The notes under the pieces were generated by a model, which was given only the letters and a program-made list of their open reading frames with translations, had not been told where the DNA came from and made no database searches. A program made the translations under genes and the position numbers. From positions 60,999,873-61,063,872 of the forward strand of contig OY755237.1 of assembly GCA_963576725.1 (NCBI GenBank): a DNA stretch of 64,000 nt, read 5' to 3'. The number at the start of each line of letters is the position of its first letter. Within the stretch, counting starts at the first letter, position 1. This stretch comes from Azorinus chamasolen (lineage: Eukaryota > Mollusca > Bivalvia > Cardiida > Solecurtidae). Shown piece after piece: positions 22,166-32,930 of this stretch.

Positions 22166-22234
22166 TTGACAATGTTGTAAACATCCATGCATATATATAA
22201 TTTTGACAGTGACATTCAATGCCTGAATGTGTGT

Positions 22235-22710
22235 ATGTTCTAATGTGGATTATCCTTAGAAGCAAAAGCAGCAATGCAAAAAGAGAAAATCGCAGACTCG
22301 GTTTTATTGGGCCTATCCATGAGCAGTTATGAATAGTGCAACACTACTCACGACCCTAGAGCCGGCTTATTGTATTCCATTTTCAAAAGTAATAATATTG
22401 AAACTAATGATCCCGATGGACAAGCAAATATAACAACACCGAAATGAAGTACGGGGAGGTCACACAGGCACTAAACATCTGCAGTTGTGAAATACAGTAG
22501 TCCTGATGTAGGAAATACCAACCTCGAAAGCAAAATTAGCAATGTAAAAAGAGAAAATTGCAGACTCGGTTTTATTGAATCTGTTCATGAGTAGTTATGA
22601 TAAGTTCAACACTATTCACGCCCTAGCACCGGCTTAAGCGGTATTCAATTTTCAAAAATGATACCATTGAAACTAATGATCCCGAAGGACCAGAAAAAAT
22701 AACACAACTG
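22235..22710 (+). repeat. Two tandem GACTCGGTTTTATTGAGTC-family units
   Basis: Units at about 22255-22480 and 22520-22705, each with CGCAGACTCGG/TGCAGACTCGG, CATGAGCAGTTATGA or CATGAGTAGTTATGA, GCCGGCTTA/ACCGGCTTAAGC and AATGATCCCGA. They end a few bases from the donor of exon 6, so the insertion edge is at the splice site. Confidence 0.85.
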
Positions 22711-22719
22711 AGAACTTAC

Positions 22720-22949
22720 ATTTTCCAGTCAGCATTTAGTTCCTTGAATGTTCTCACTGTGTCTTCCCCAATGTGAGACACACCCCGCCACACACTGCTG
22801 TTATGTACCATATCTACTTCTGGCATGTCATGTGGTTTACACATCTCTGACAAAAAGTGTACCCAGGGCATGGCATATAACCATGAAGGATCTTTGTAGG
22901 ATTGTGTACTCATCCTTATCAGGAAGACCACAGCTTCTTTCAGTTCTTC
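22720..22949 (-). CDS. RNF213-like gene, exon 6
   Basis: Open frame of 76 codons plus two bases, donor AAAAT|GTAAGT. It includes Pro-Ser-Trp-Leu-Tyr-Ala-Met-Pro-Trp-Val-His-Phe-Leu, a tryptophan-rich helix typical of the RNF213 arm. Two tandem acceptors exist, CTGCAG|TAAG|GAAG. Using the second (start 22949) keeps the frame with the upstream exon; using the first (22953) would put TAA directly in that frame. The stronger upstream consensus belongs to the first site, so which is used is worth testing. Confidence 0.68.
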
Positions 22950-23066
22950 CTTACTGCAGTGGAACATAAATGAGTCTTACCACCCTTCAGAATTTTTAAG
23001 CTACTTAATATGCATTTTAATAATACAATGCATCTGTATGATATTGCCAAGTTTTCACATACTTAC

Positions 23067-23208
23067 ATCTTGGACATATCTGTAGTCAGAACAATACCCG
23101 ATAGCTGTTAAAACTATTGTGACAAATCTGATTTTCTTCTGCGTATTGAACTCTGCATCATTAATGAACAAGCAGATTCGCTCATTTGATATCCCCTCCA
23201 AACGAATT
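23067..23208 (-). CDS. RNF213-like gene, exon 5
   Basis: A 142-bp open segment ending at GAT|GTAAGT in phase 0. It encodes Asn-Glu-Arg-Ile-Cys-Leu-Phe-Ile-Asn-Asp-Ala-Glu-Phe and then Phe-Val-Thr-Ile-Val-Leu-Thr-Ala-Ile-Gly-Tyr-Cys, clearly protein-like. The proposed acceptor (GAGTCAAG|A) has a poor pyrimidine tract but is the only one giving the phase that the upstream exon (ending AAG AG|) requires. A competing reading starts later at TTTTAACAG|CTATCGG in another frame and would join the first acceptor of exon 6; it is shorter (38 bp). Confidence 0.55.
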
Positions 23209-23214
23209 CTTGAC

Positions 23215-24065
23215 TCGTTAATTTACTGTTACTGACACGGTATACAAAAAGGTTAAATATTTCGCAAAGAAAGTGCAATATTTCTGGCATTCCAATGTCA
23301 ATGTGAGTGATACTTAAAGGATCACATTTTTGCAGTATTAAACATTTATGCAAAGTTCTATTGAAAGCCTCAAAACCATTTCTGAGATGATTCTAGATGG
23401 AAAAAAGATAAAAGTTTTGGCAAACAATGGACCATAAGTCTTGTGTTCCAAGGTCAGTCTGAGTGATAATTGCATGGTCACAATTTTCCTATCTTGCTAA
23501 ACATTTATATAAACTGTCGATTGACAAAATAGGTAAAATGTAGGCAAAAAAGAACCATAACTTGTGTTCCAGGGTCATTTTGAATAATACTTACAAGGCC
23601 GCATTTTCTTAAGCTACTTTACATTTACGCGTAGTTTCATTGAATAAACACCTAACAGGTTCTGAGATTGGCTCCAAACAGACTATCTGATAATGTATTT
23701 GGCAAACACAGACCATACTGCTGGTGTTACACAGTCAATATCAATTAACTTTGTAGGGCCTTAATTCCTAATGCTACTTAACATTTACACAGTTTCATAA
23801 AACAAACCCAGTGTCTGAGATACGGCTCCAGACAGACAAACACGTTATATTTTTGCAAACACAAGACCATTACTATTGTGTTCCACAGAGAAATGATATT
23901 TGCAAGGCAACATGTCTTTATTGTTCTTAACATTAACACAATGAATCACAAAGAAATTTCTAACCGTTTGTGGGATATGACTCCGGGACTCCGAGATAGG
24001 CAGACAATACCAAACCAATTTCCCTCTGCCGTCAGCTTAGCCTTAATAATTGATATTTTCCATCT
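23215..24065. repeat. Field of about 120-bp degenerate repeats
   Basis: Seven or so copies of a unit with TTTATGCAAAGTTTCATTGAA-like, TTCTGAGAT(A/T)GGCTCC, GGCAAACA-(A/C)GACCAT and GTGTTCCAAGGTCA blocks. The unit also appears at 19.06-19.56 kb and 26.79-26.93 kb. It fills the intron between exons 4 and 5. Confidence 0.75.
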
Positions 24066-24179
24066 ACTATTTTAAGAACTGGGGATAACAAATGAATCAA
24101 CATTCATGCTGTATTCTGAAGGTAGGTGCATGTCTCTATGTAGGCATATGTAAGCATATACACCAAAGCAGTGATTTAC

Positions 24180-24427
24180 CTCTTCCAGGCAAAGAACTTG
24201 TCTTGAACTGTAGTGCAAATATGTCCAAGGTTTTGTTTCAACAGTAATGATCTGAAAATCATCTGAAGAGTGTTCAAAGATTGGAAAACTCTCAGGCTTT
24301 TGACGAGAAGAGCCCATGCTAATGCCCTGGCCATCCTAGTCTCTGTTTGTTCTGTCGTCTCTTTCTCAAGTTTTTCCAGGTCTTTTGAGAGAATTTCCAA
24401 AACTGATTTAGTCATGCTCTCTGCCAT
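24180..24427 (-). CDS. RNF213-like gene, exon 4
   Basis: Exon of 248 bp, acceptor GAATTACAG and donor AAGAG|GTAAAT, phase 0 to two codon bases. The 82 codons are strongly helical and charged: Met-Ala-Glu-Ser-Met-Thr, Leu-Glu-Lys-Leu-Glu-Lys-Glu-Thr, then Ala-Leu-Ala-Trp-Ala-Leu-Leu-Val-Lys-Ser-Leu-Arg. The methionine at its start is internal, not an initiator, because the upstream exon joins in frame. Fits the helical part after the CBM20-like domain in RNF213. Confidence 0.75.
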
Positions 24428-24960
24428 CTGTAATTCAAAACTGCTGTGTAGTTACAAACCTTGTTACAAACCTTGTGTCATAAAAGGATTTATATTAGTA
24501 CTAATACAATAAGCACTATGAAAACTGGCGCAGGGATATCTTAAGGGTGTACGGTAAAATAGAGCCAAACATGTTTCAAAATATTGCAAGCTTAACACAT
24601 ATTATAAATCCTCATCTGACCACAATCTATACTGCTACTGATCAAGTCAAGCTCATAATCATGTGGAAGATTGAACAAAGAAAACATTCCTCAAATATCA
24701 TGGGCATTCATACATATATTGTAGTTTTACAGATTTCGCGTTTAACAAACATGTTATAAAAGTCAGCCAATCTTGCACGACATTTGAACGATTTCCTATT
24801 AAGAAGCCAAATATGCTTATGATATTGGATCATATAATGTGATTGTACTATTTTTCTTAATGGTTGTATTTTAAATACTTGTATCTGGGTGGTACAGACA
24901 TGGTTAAATATCATAAGCAGCTTGTGACTCCTTAAGGGGAAATCTTTCATAGTGTGCGTC
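24428..24960. other. Intron sequence, nothing recognised
   Basis: AT-rich; short ORFs only. Confidence 0.4.
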
Positions 24961-24965
24961 TTTGT

Positions 24966-25312
24966 AGGTGAGGTTGGGCGCCCATAAACCGGTTCAAACC
25001 CCCGGTGACTTTTGTCACTGACCATTCCAAGGCGGTACTTCCATCTTCCTCCTAATGTATGTTTGTTTTGTCTTTGTGCGTCTCTTGTTGTTTTTTCTAC
25101 CTATGTACATTTGCTGTTTCCTTGTGTTGCTGTTCGGGCGAGTGTTTGTTCTGTATGTGGTGTTTCCTGCATGACTCATTGTTGTACTTTTGTGTGTGCG
25201 TCTGTTGCTGTGTATGTGTATTACTTGCTTTCTATCGATGTTTTGGTGGTGGTTGCGTCTTGTGTGTGGCTTTTCCTGCTAGACTTTACTACTTTTTTCA
25301 TTTTTAGAAACT
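24966..25312 (+). repeat. Tail-family copy, both halves present
   Basis: This copy shows the full arrangement: GTGAGGTTGGGCGCCCATAAACC, CGGTTCAAACCCCCGGTG (a B-box-like GGTTCAAACCC), CACTGACCATTCCAAGG, CGGTACTTCC, first-half blocks to ATGACTCATTGTTGTAC, then the second half TATTACTTGCTTTCTATCG, ATGTTTTGGTGGTGG and TAGACTTTACTAC. Confidence 0.9.
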
Positions 25313-25449
25313 TCGTGCCAGGTGACCAAAGTATAGTTAACTTCCAAATATTCAATTTAAAATATGCGTAAAACAATGAAATATAAGCATCTCTAAATAA
25401 CTAATTTGCTGCGATAGCTCCTTGTCTATCATCTTGTTTATTACCCATA

Positions 25450-25775
25450 GTTAACAAGCTGAAAAAAGAAAATTGCAGACTCGGTTTTATTGAGTCTGTT
25501 CATGAGTAGTAATTAAAAGTGCAACACTACACACGCCCACTAGCATCGGCTTAAGCAGTAATCAATTTTCAAAACTAATGGCATCAAAATTATTACCCCG
25601 AAGGAACAGAAATATAACATCACTACGAATAATGTACGGGGCGACTGTTTACTACCGTCACACATGCACTTAACACCTGCTGTTGTGAATTAAATATATC
25701 CTGAAAGTGGGCGATCCTTCGAAATAAAATGTAGCAATGCGCAAAAAGAAAATTGCAGACTCGGTTTAATTGATA
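25450..25775 (+). repeat. GACTCGGTTTTATTGAGTC-family copies
   Basis: A full unit from AAATTGCAGACTCGG (25470) to GTACGGGGCGAC, followed by the next unit start (GAAAGTGGGCGATCC, GCAGACTCGGTTTAATTGA). Confidence 0.85.
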
Positions 25776-26189
25776 ACCCATATTGTTTGATGTGTGAGTG
25801 CACTGGCCTTTGTTTGATCGAACGACACATTCAGTCCCACAAAACGGTAAAAAGTGCGATGCATATACCATTGTATGTGTTAGAAAGCATAATATAATTT
25901 GAACAATTTGTAAATTGTAGGTATTTACCAATAAGGTCACTATAACAAATATCTGAGGACAGACCCAGGGCGATCTCACAAACTTCTTTGCATTTGTTAA
26001 AGATGAGCTAATAAGGGAATGTTTGATAATTAGTCCTGAGAGAGTCATCATCAAATGAAATTTATAACTTTATGACACCAAATTTGAACGAAATGGAAGA
26101 AAGATCTGCTTTAAACAATGTAACATATTTATACTTTGAGTTGTATGAGAAAGGTGCAAAACATCGCATACAAATTGCAGTACTTTTAC
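25776..26189. other. Intron sequence, nothing secure
   Basis: A 143-codon minus-strand ORF (25623-26054) overlaps the repeat and has no splice context or recognisable domain. It is probably chance. Confidence 0.35.
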
Positions 26190-26455
26190 CTCATGTCTGT
26201 ACTCATCAAATGTTTTCAAACACTTAGCATCAGTATAGTAGATCCTGCTCATGCAGACAAACATCATATCAAACTTTCCTCTGGCCTCTTCCTGGGAAAT
26301 ACTGTCCTCAATGCTATTAAAAAGTGTTCCACAGAAGGCTGAAGTAGTACTCTTCATATGTTTCAAAATGTCATTCCAACCACAAAATTCTTTTAATATA
26401 TCAAATTTTGTTTTTGGTGCTCTTTCAATAAATCCATCAAACTGGTGCCATGCAT
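26190..26455 (-). CDS. RNF213-like gene, exon 3
   Basis: Exon of 266 bp, acceptor TTTTTTTTCAG, donor CATGAG|GTAAAAG. It begins with two bases of a codon whose first base comes from exon 2. Its first residues are Ala-Trp-His-Gln-Phe-Asp-Gly-Phe-Ile. In RNF213 the CBM20-like domain is followed by a 'W-H-Q-(Y/F)-D' block at this point, so the position supports the family call. The rest is helical, with Cys-Gly-Trp-Asn-Asp-Ile-Leu and three further cysteines. Confidence 0.78.
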
Positions 26456-26634
26456 CTGAAAAAAAACAACATGCTAAATCAAAATGAAGGGTTATGCTTT
26501 GCATTTGTTACATATATCTTTAAACATATAAGCTTGACTTATAAAACAGACTGTTCCAATGAAAAGATTTAGACATTTCTCTTCATATATTTCCTTGAAG
26601 GCTGTAGTTCCTTTTTATAGGTAACCTTCACTTT

Positions 26635-26800
26635 TCCAAGGCGGTACTTCCATCTTCCCCCTATTATATGTTTGCTTGTCTTTGTGCGTCTCTTGATGTT
26701 TTTATAATTATGTACATTTGCTGTTTCCTTGTGTTGCTGTTCGGGCGAGTGTTTGTTCTGTATGTGGTGTTTCCTGCATGACTCATTTTGTACTTTTACT
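26635..26800 (+). repeat. Tail-family copy
   Basis: CTTTTCCAAGGCGGTACTTCC, TTTGTGCGTCTCTTGATG, GTTGCTGTTCGGGCGAG, TTTCCTGCATGACTC. Followed by a short piece of the 120-bp repeat (TTCTGAGATATGACTCCGG). Confidence 0.85.
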
Positions 26801-26934
26801 ATAACATAAACTGTAACATAAAACTTTAAAGATTTATAGAAAACGTCCGAACAGTTTCTGAGATATGACTCCGGACAAACCAAAAAGGTTAGGTTTTGGC
26901 AAACAAACTCTGACGATCTAATTTCACTTTCAGA

Positions 26935-28160
26935 GATAGACTGGTCTCCAGTTAACATTACTTCTGTTGATTGGGACATGAATGTCCTATGAAATCACTT
27001 TAAATTCATTACATATGTCATCTTAGGCATTTAATATACCTCTACAACACATTGTCTAACTATGCGTAGTTCCTTGTCAATACAGTAAACACTGCAGACG
27101 TAGTTAGCTACACAAAAACACAGCAAAATTGAATGCAAGGTGACTGCCAGTCAACAAGAGCACCACAAGTGAATGCCAACACTCATCTATTACACTGCTA
27201 AGAGATGAACTAAACACGTATTATGCACTTCGCCTCAACATACCCAGCACTTTTGTGAAATTGGTCAAAAATTAGTTTGTTCCACAGGGTTAAATGAAAA
27301 GTCCAAAGAGCTGCCAGTCAGGCAACTTGAAAACCCAGAAACATAGGAAAATTGTGGTATTCATTAATTCAATAAGGAAAATGCAAATTCTATGATATTA
27401 CCCGTCTATTGTCCTGTTTTATTAACCTGTCAAACTTTAAATAATTATACGCTTGCTGAGAACGCCATATATAGCTTCGGTTGATATCGATTGTTTCCAC
27501 TAATAAAAGCTTTCCTATTTGGCTCATTCGAGTACTTGTACATTTATTGTTAATCTCGTGAAAAATGTTTGAAACACAGGTTTACCCAAGCTAAATATAT
27601 CCTTTCAGTGACGTAGGAATATTCACATTTGACGGGTCAATAAAACAGAATAATACCATCTTCAATACTATCGGAGAACAAATTATACCATATACTTTGC
27701 CCAAACATTTTAATTACTTAAGTAAGAAACTATTAAAGAAAGTTTTTGCAGATCCTGTAAGATATATTTAAAAATTGCACACTCCAATATGGTCACCAGC
27801 TGGATATCATTAATCTGATCAGACAAAAAAAAGATTAGGTCATGCACTGTACCTTAGGTTATCAACTACTTGTATTGTTTTTCCAAGATTTTCAATTGAT
27901 TTTCCACCTAAAATGATAGAATTAGTTCACTCCAGAAAGTAGTTTGAATATTTAAAATGCCGGTCAGTCGACCATCTTGAAACCAATCAGAACAACTGCT
28001 TATATTATGATGATCAGGTTTATTTTAAGTTAATGAAAATGCAGCAAACACTATGTAAGTCGTTCAATAACAGTTTGCATTGGAACCAATAATTACGATG
28101 GCAATGACAACAACAATGCCCGAAATTGGATAAATTAGAGCAGACGAAAAATTATGCCTA
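26935..28160. other. Intron sequence, repeat-poor, no gene seen
   Basis: AT-rich. No open frame with splice sites on either strand. Between 27240 and 28160 only scattered short motifs resembling 37-38 kb repeats are seen. Confidence 0.4.
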
Positions 28161-28164
28161 CAAA

Positions 28165-28260
28165 AAATATAGGTTTGGTCCTAATCATGATTACCGTAGC
28201 ATCATACCCATATACCTTTTTTCACGGGTACCAAACTGTTTTTTGTAATATACCCGGAAA
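28165..28260 (+). repeat. Edge of TAGGCTGG-type element
   Basis: GGTTTGGTCCTAATCATG, TTACCGTAGCATC and TTTCACGGGTACC match the first 60-80 bp of the 5460 copy. Confidence 0.6.
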
Positions 28261-28439
28261 AGTGTTGTAAAACAGAGGGGAACCAACATATTTTAATCCT
28301 GCAGCGAAACTGGATTTTTGGCCAGAAGCTTCGATTGCGGTGTATAGTTTTTTTATTGTCGATATAAGTAGAGGAAAGGGTCCTGATTGAATATATGCGG
28401 TGCCACCCTGGCACCCTGGAGAGGTTAGAGATATCACAC

Positions 28440-29560
28440 CTATATCCCACCCACTATATTTATATTAGCGAAGCTAGGTAAAACTATAAATAAGCGGTTT
28501 TATCTGATTTACTACAGCTTATAGGTTGTTTATAGTTTGGAAATTAGTAGGAATGTTATTTGACGTTATAGCAGAGATATTCGAAGATATGTGTATGCTG
28601 ATAAACTTAATTATATACTTATTAATATTAATTCTAAGGTAAAAAGTAATGATAGAAAACTGGTTTCGTGCTAAACTCTAGGTGTTTTATATCCGTGTGT
28701 TATGTTGCCTTATAAACTCTTCCTTTTTATTCTTATAAATTCATAAACATTGCAGACCTTCTTCAACAATCTCCAAAATATTTCATAAAAATATCCCTTA
28801 AATGAGTAATGTAATGACTTTTTAGACCTTACAATTTTACCCCACCCACCATGTTTTACATTAGCAAAGTTCGGTAAAGCTATAAATGTGTTGCTGTTTT
28901 ATAATAACTACAGCTGACGTTGTCTACTGTTTAGCGGAAATTGAAGTCATAGCAGAGACACATTCTAAGATATATGCACGCTAATGCATGCTAATAAATT
29001 CTGAAAGGAGGTGATCCCCCGAGAGCAAAATTTGCAACACAAAAAGAGAAAACTCGGTTTTATTGAGTCTGTTCATGAACAGTAATTGAAAGTGCAACAC
29101 TGCTCACGCGCACTAGCACCATTTACATACTTGTGAATATTAATTAGAAGGTAAAAAGTAATGACAGAAAACTGGTTTCGTGTTAAACTCCATGTGTTTT
29201 ATAACCGTTTATTATGTTGCCTTATCAACGCTTCTGTTTTATTCTTACATGTTTATAAACAATGTAGACCTTCTTCAACAATCTCCAAATGACAACATAT
29301 TTCATAAAAATATCCCTTAAATGAGTAATGTAATAACGTTTTAGACCCGACCACTATATTTTACATTAGCGAAGTTCGGTAAAGCTATAAATATGTTGCG
29401 GTTTTATAATTACTACAGCTGACGTTGTCTACTGTTTAAAAATTAGCGGAAATTGAAGTACTGGCAAAGACACATTCTAAGATATATCCATGCCAATAAG
29501 CTCATTTACATACTTGTGAATATTGATTAGAAGGTAAAAAGAAATAGTAGAAAACTAGTT
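28440..29560. repeat. Three-copy tandem repeat of about 390 bp
   Basis: The anchor CCCACC(C/G)AC(C/T)AT-TTTA(T/C)ATTAGC followed by GGTAAA(A/G)CTATAAAT recurs near 28447, 28840 and 29345. Spacing is about 393 and 505 bp; the second unit is longer because a GACTCGGTTTTATTG-family fragment (28990-29120) sits in it. The GTAAAAAGTAATGA(T/C)AGAAAACTGG block repeats likewise. Confidence 0.75.
28990..29120 (+). repeat. GACTCGGTTTTATTGAGTC-family fragment
   Basis: CTGAAAGGAGGTGATCC, AACTCGGTTTTATTGAGTC, GTTCATGAACAGTAATTG and GCAACACTGCTCAC; inserted within the middle unit of the tandem. Confidence 0.8.
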
Positions 29561-29719
29561 TCGTGCTAAACGCTAAATTTTGTTTTTTTGTGTTTTGTCT
29601 TTTAACCGTTTGCTGTGTTGCTTTACTTTTATTTCTATATATTTATAGTATTTGTAAACAATGTATACCTAATTCAGTAAGCCCCCGATGATAATATAAT
29701 TCATAAACATATCTATTTA

Positions 29720-30075
29720 ATGAAGGAATTAATAATTCTGCTACACCAACTCTACCTTTTATATCATTTTTTTATTCTGCTACGTATCAATATTCAGCAT
29801 GAACATAGTAATTATGCAGCTCCCAGATCGGTTTTTCCATTAAATGTACTTTGTTAACATTCTAGAGTACAGGGTTAAGACGTAATCAGAAAATAAATAA
29901 AGCTATATACACACCTTTCATATGATACCTTTTTTCTTACCAAAACACAATGATGACAGATCTAACAAAAGCACAATACCTGAATTGCACATTAGCAAAT
30001 ATTTTTGTCGTGTTTTATATACACATGTGACCTTCAGTTGTATAAGGTTGCACAAGAGGTGTAATTGGTGTATGA
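29720..30075. other. Intron sequence, nothing secure
   Basis: AT-rich. ORFs on both strands at about 29918-30263 overlap each other and run into the decayed element that follows. Confidence 0.35.
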
Positions 30076-30079
30076 GACC

Positions 30080-31060
30080 TTTGAGAGCTGGAGGCAAGTA
30101 TTTTCTCATGAGCGTTATCGAGATCATTGTCATTCTGATTGTAGAGATTGGTTTGATTAAAGTAATAAGTGGCGTACACATGTTGACAGACAGGAACTTT
30201 CAACAAAGCGCTAGAGCAATGCCATTAATTGCAGAGGGCCCACTAAGATATGTCATGCAATAGCACTGTCCAGAGTCGCCAGAATTAGTACAGCAAAGCT
30301 ATGGGTAGATGTGTTTCTAAAACCAGTGCTTATCATGATGGTCTTTACCAACGCTCAAAGAGAAGGTGGCGTGTGCATTCATATAGCAGCGTACAAACAC
30401 ATGATACCGTGCTTCTTAGTCGCATGCCACGTGAACTGCGCCATACATGGGCTATGTCACTTGCCAGCAATGGAGTCACTCCAAGATCCAGTTCCCGGGT
30501 TTGCAAAGTGCTAACGAGCATGTAATAGCCAAGATAGGGGTATATGGAAAGGGATATGGAGTGGCATGTTCATTCGGAGCACCTTTATGCGTTATGGGCA
30601 TGCGCCTGGTGGCATGCCCTGAACATCCATTAGTGTAGTCAAATTTAAGCTTGGCTTAAGATGACCATTCACAGTTTTGATCCAGACATTTGATGTGAAA
30701 CACAATTAAGAAGGGAGGTCTCAAATAGAAAAAGATGCAAAAACAGATCCAGATGACATATCAACGATGACATATCAACAGAGATCAACAATAGGGCATT
30801 GTTTGCAAGTAGTAGATCGTGTCGGAATTGACCCCTGTGCAAAGTCTACTTTATTGTGTGACGGCCGTGGTGTGGTATACTTTTCTCCTACCATAAAACT
30901 GAAATAACAAATGTAATACTGATGGAGATCACCATCAAGGGTCGAAACTGACACTGCAATTACTGTTGAAAAACACAGTAGCATTATCGAAGACCTTTTG
31001 CCTGCTCGTTCACTGTCAGGATGTGACACTGTGCAGGGTATTACGGCATAGGTAAGTGAA
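30080..31060 (+). pseudogene. Decayed element ORF with SGCDT motif
   Basis: Plus-strand frames with stops and frameshifts contain blocks known from repeat-encoded 'uncharacterized' proteins of invertebrates: Ala-Tyr-Lys-His-Met-Ile-Pro, Ala-Cys-His-Val-Asn-Cys-Ala-Ile-His-Gly-Leu (about 30390-30450), Gly-Ile-Trp-Lys-Gly-Ile-Trp-Ser-Gly-Met-Phe-Ile-x-Ser-Thr-Phe-Met-Arg-Tyr-Gly-His (about 30537-30602), and a later Leu-Pro-Ala-Arg-Ser-Leu-Ser-Gly-Cys-Asp-Thr (about 30997-31029). Their order is the same as in those proteins. It is likely a DNA-level parasite of unassigned class, here dead. Confidence 0.6.
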
Positions 31061-31560
31061 CTGTTGTCAAAACATTACATTCTAGTCTTTCTCTGTTCCT
31101 TCCTGGGTATTTCATATCTCCCCTTGCACTAATTATATCTCAAGTAACGATATTCATGTCGTTTGCTATGGACACATTGATTGCAATGGATCCGACACAC
31201 ACTGACACGTATGGGTATCAAGGCTAGATATTGGCACAACGTCATCCATTTTTGTAGTCTTCCTTATACACCCAACGTTCAGGCAGTATGGCAGCACTCC
31301 TCCTTACCTAGACCCAACATACTTTAGCTGGAGGAAGGTTGAAAGGCCAAAACGCACGCAGCCGGTCGGTGACTTTGCCTAATATTTTTTTCTCAGATTT
31401 ATTTGTTGCGGTTGTCAGCGCACGATGTCCTGTAGTATACGAATGTGCAGTTGCAAAACTGCAAACATTATTTGCACATGTTGGAGCTGCTACAATATAG
31501 GATGCCACACACTAGTTTATTTATTTATTCATTGATAAAATAATAGAACAATTGAATAAG
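31060..31560. other. Sequence between two mobile remnants
   Basis: No recognised gene; the region at 31290-31500 has an open minus-strand frame rich in Ala/Thr/Ser without known motifs. It may belong to the SGCDT element. Confidence 0.35.
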
Positions 31561-32194
31561 TCATTCATTAAATTTATAATTTTGACGAATCCTTTTGATG
31601 AGGAATATTAATTTTACAGTCATGGATATTAATGATTAGTTTTCAATACAATAGAAAATATATAGCATCTCATATGCACTCATCAGCTTATGTATCCATG
31701 CGTGATTTTGAGATTATGCGTTGTCTGATATATTTGCTTGATTATTTATTACAGCATGCCAGGCCAACACAATGCGTCTGGTGGGAATTTCGCTGCAGAC
31801 TTGGACACTCGTAAAGTGTGACTGGCCTGCTGCGGATTCTGTGCTTCAGCTCCCTGTCCAATTTCGTCCCTCTGGACAGGGACCATGGGAGATCGCTTCC
31901 CGACAGAAGAAGTATTCGTCTCGTCGACCAGATATTCCCTCGCCTGCATACACAAATTGGTGTGCTTTTAAGTTCAGAAGAAACCTGATTCTTCTAAATC
32001 TCTTTCGTCTACACCCCTTGCGGTTGTCAGTTGCCGCTCATCTCACGACTTCTGGTGCGGGCACGGGTTCCCGTTCACTTTTGGAATTGTGCCCTTTGCT
32101 CTGGTCCCCGATACTTTTGTTGCCAGGTCTCCCGGTCAGCCTGCGCCTATGAGAGTTTTGCCGGGACCTGGTGCTTTTAGCATTTAAGGTGACT

Positions 32195-32700
32195 ATTCAT
32201 CTGTCGTCGGATCACGTGAAAATGCAAGACGCAGTGCCTTCGCTTCCCGCAAAATGGGCGATAGAAAGTGTACTTAACGAGAATACGCCGGGCTTTTACA
32301 GCCGTCTCGTTCTTGTTTCAAAGAAAAACGGTGCCTATCGATCTATCATCGACCTCTCAACAAGTATGTAGAGGTCGAACCTTTCAAAATGGAATTTCCC
32401 GCTTCAATTCGACTGGCTATCAAATCGGGCCGATTAGGCGTCTCCATGGATCTAACAGACGCATATTTTCATGTCCCGATTCACTTGCTAGACAGACACG
32501 TCCTGCGTTTCTGCCATGGGGTACCGTCTACTAGTTCCGCACTCTGCTCTATGGACCCTCTGCGGCCCCAGACTTTTCATCAAACCCATGGCAGTCATAG
32601 AAGTCTGTCTCCGGCAGAATGGAGTCATTCATTCTTATCTAGTATTTCGACGATTGGTTGCTTCACCAACCCATTTGTCAGTCCCTTATTCTAGGCCTGA
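32195..32700 (+). pseudogene. DIRS-type reverse transcriptase fragment
   Basis: Three plus-strand frames together carry the front of an RT domain: Pro-Gly-Phe-Tyr-Ser-Arg-Leu-Val-Leu-Val-Ser-Lys-Lys-Asn-Gly, Ile-Ile-Asp-Leu-Ser, Thr-Phe-x-Met-Glu, then Met-Asp-Leu-Thr-Asp-Ala-Tyr-Phe-His-Val-Pro-Ile (32446-32482). This 'D-L-x-D-A-Y-x-H-(V/I)-P-I' is the first catalytic aspartate block of DIRS / Ty3-like RTs. Frameshifts near 32340-32390 and 32520 and the loss of the second (YxDD) block make it nonfunctional. Confidence 0.75.
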
Positions 32701-32789
32701 GTTACAGCTAGGTTAGATAAATCGGATATGTTATAACTTGTGGAGATGAGGAGAAAATGTGGTCTCATTTATAGTTTGCTCAACCGAGA

Positions 32790-32930
32790 AAGAGAGAGGA
32801 GAGTGAGAGAGAGGGAAGAGACAGAGAGAATGAGAGCAGAGAGAGACACGGAGGGAGTCGAAGAGTGGGCGACAGACCGAGAGAGACAGACAAAGGGAGA
32901 GAGAGACAGTGACACGGATGGAGAGCGAGA
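32790..32930. repeat. GA-rich microsatellite
   Basis: GAGA/GACA-rich run on the plus strand; ORFs on both strands here are artefacts of the repeat. Confidence 0.95.

Noticed and set aside
24072..24317. 81-codon minus-strand ORF overlapping exon 4
   Set aside because: Shadow frame of the exon 4 region that runs through its donor site; the other frame has the phase required by both neighbours.
25012..25371. 119-codon Cys-rich ORF
   Set aside because: Same T/G-rich tail family seen in many copies, with no conserved reading frame among them.
25623..26054. 143-codon minus-strand ORF between exons 3 and 4
   Set aside because: Its right part is unremarkable AT-rich intron and its left part is GACTCGG-family repeat; exons 3 and 4 join in frame without it.
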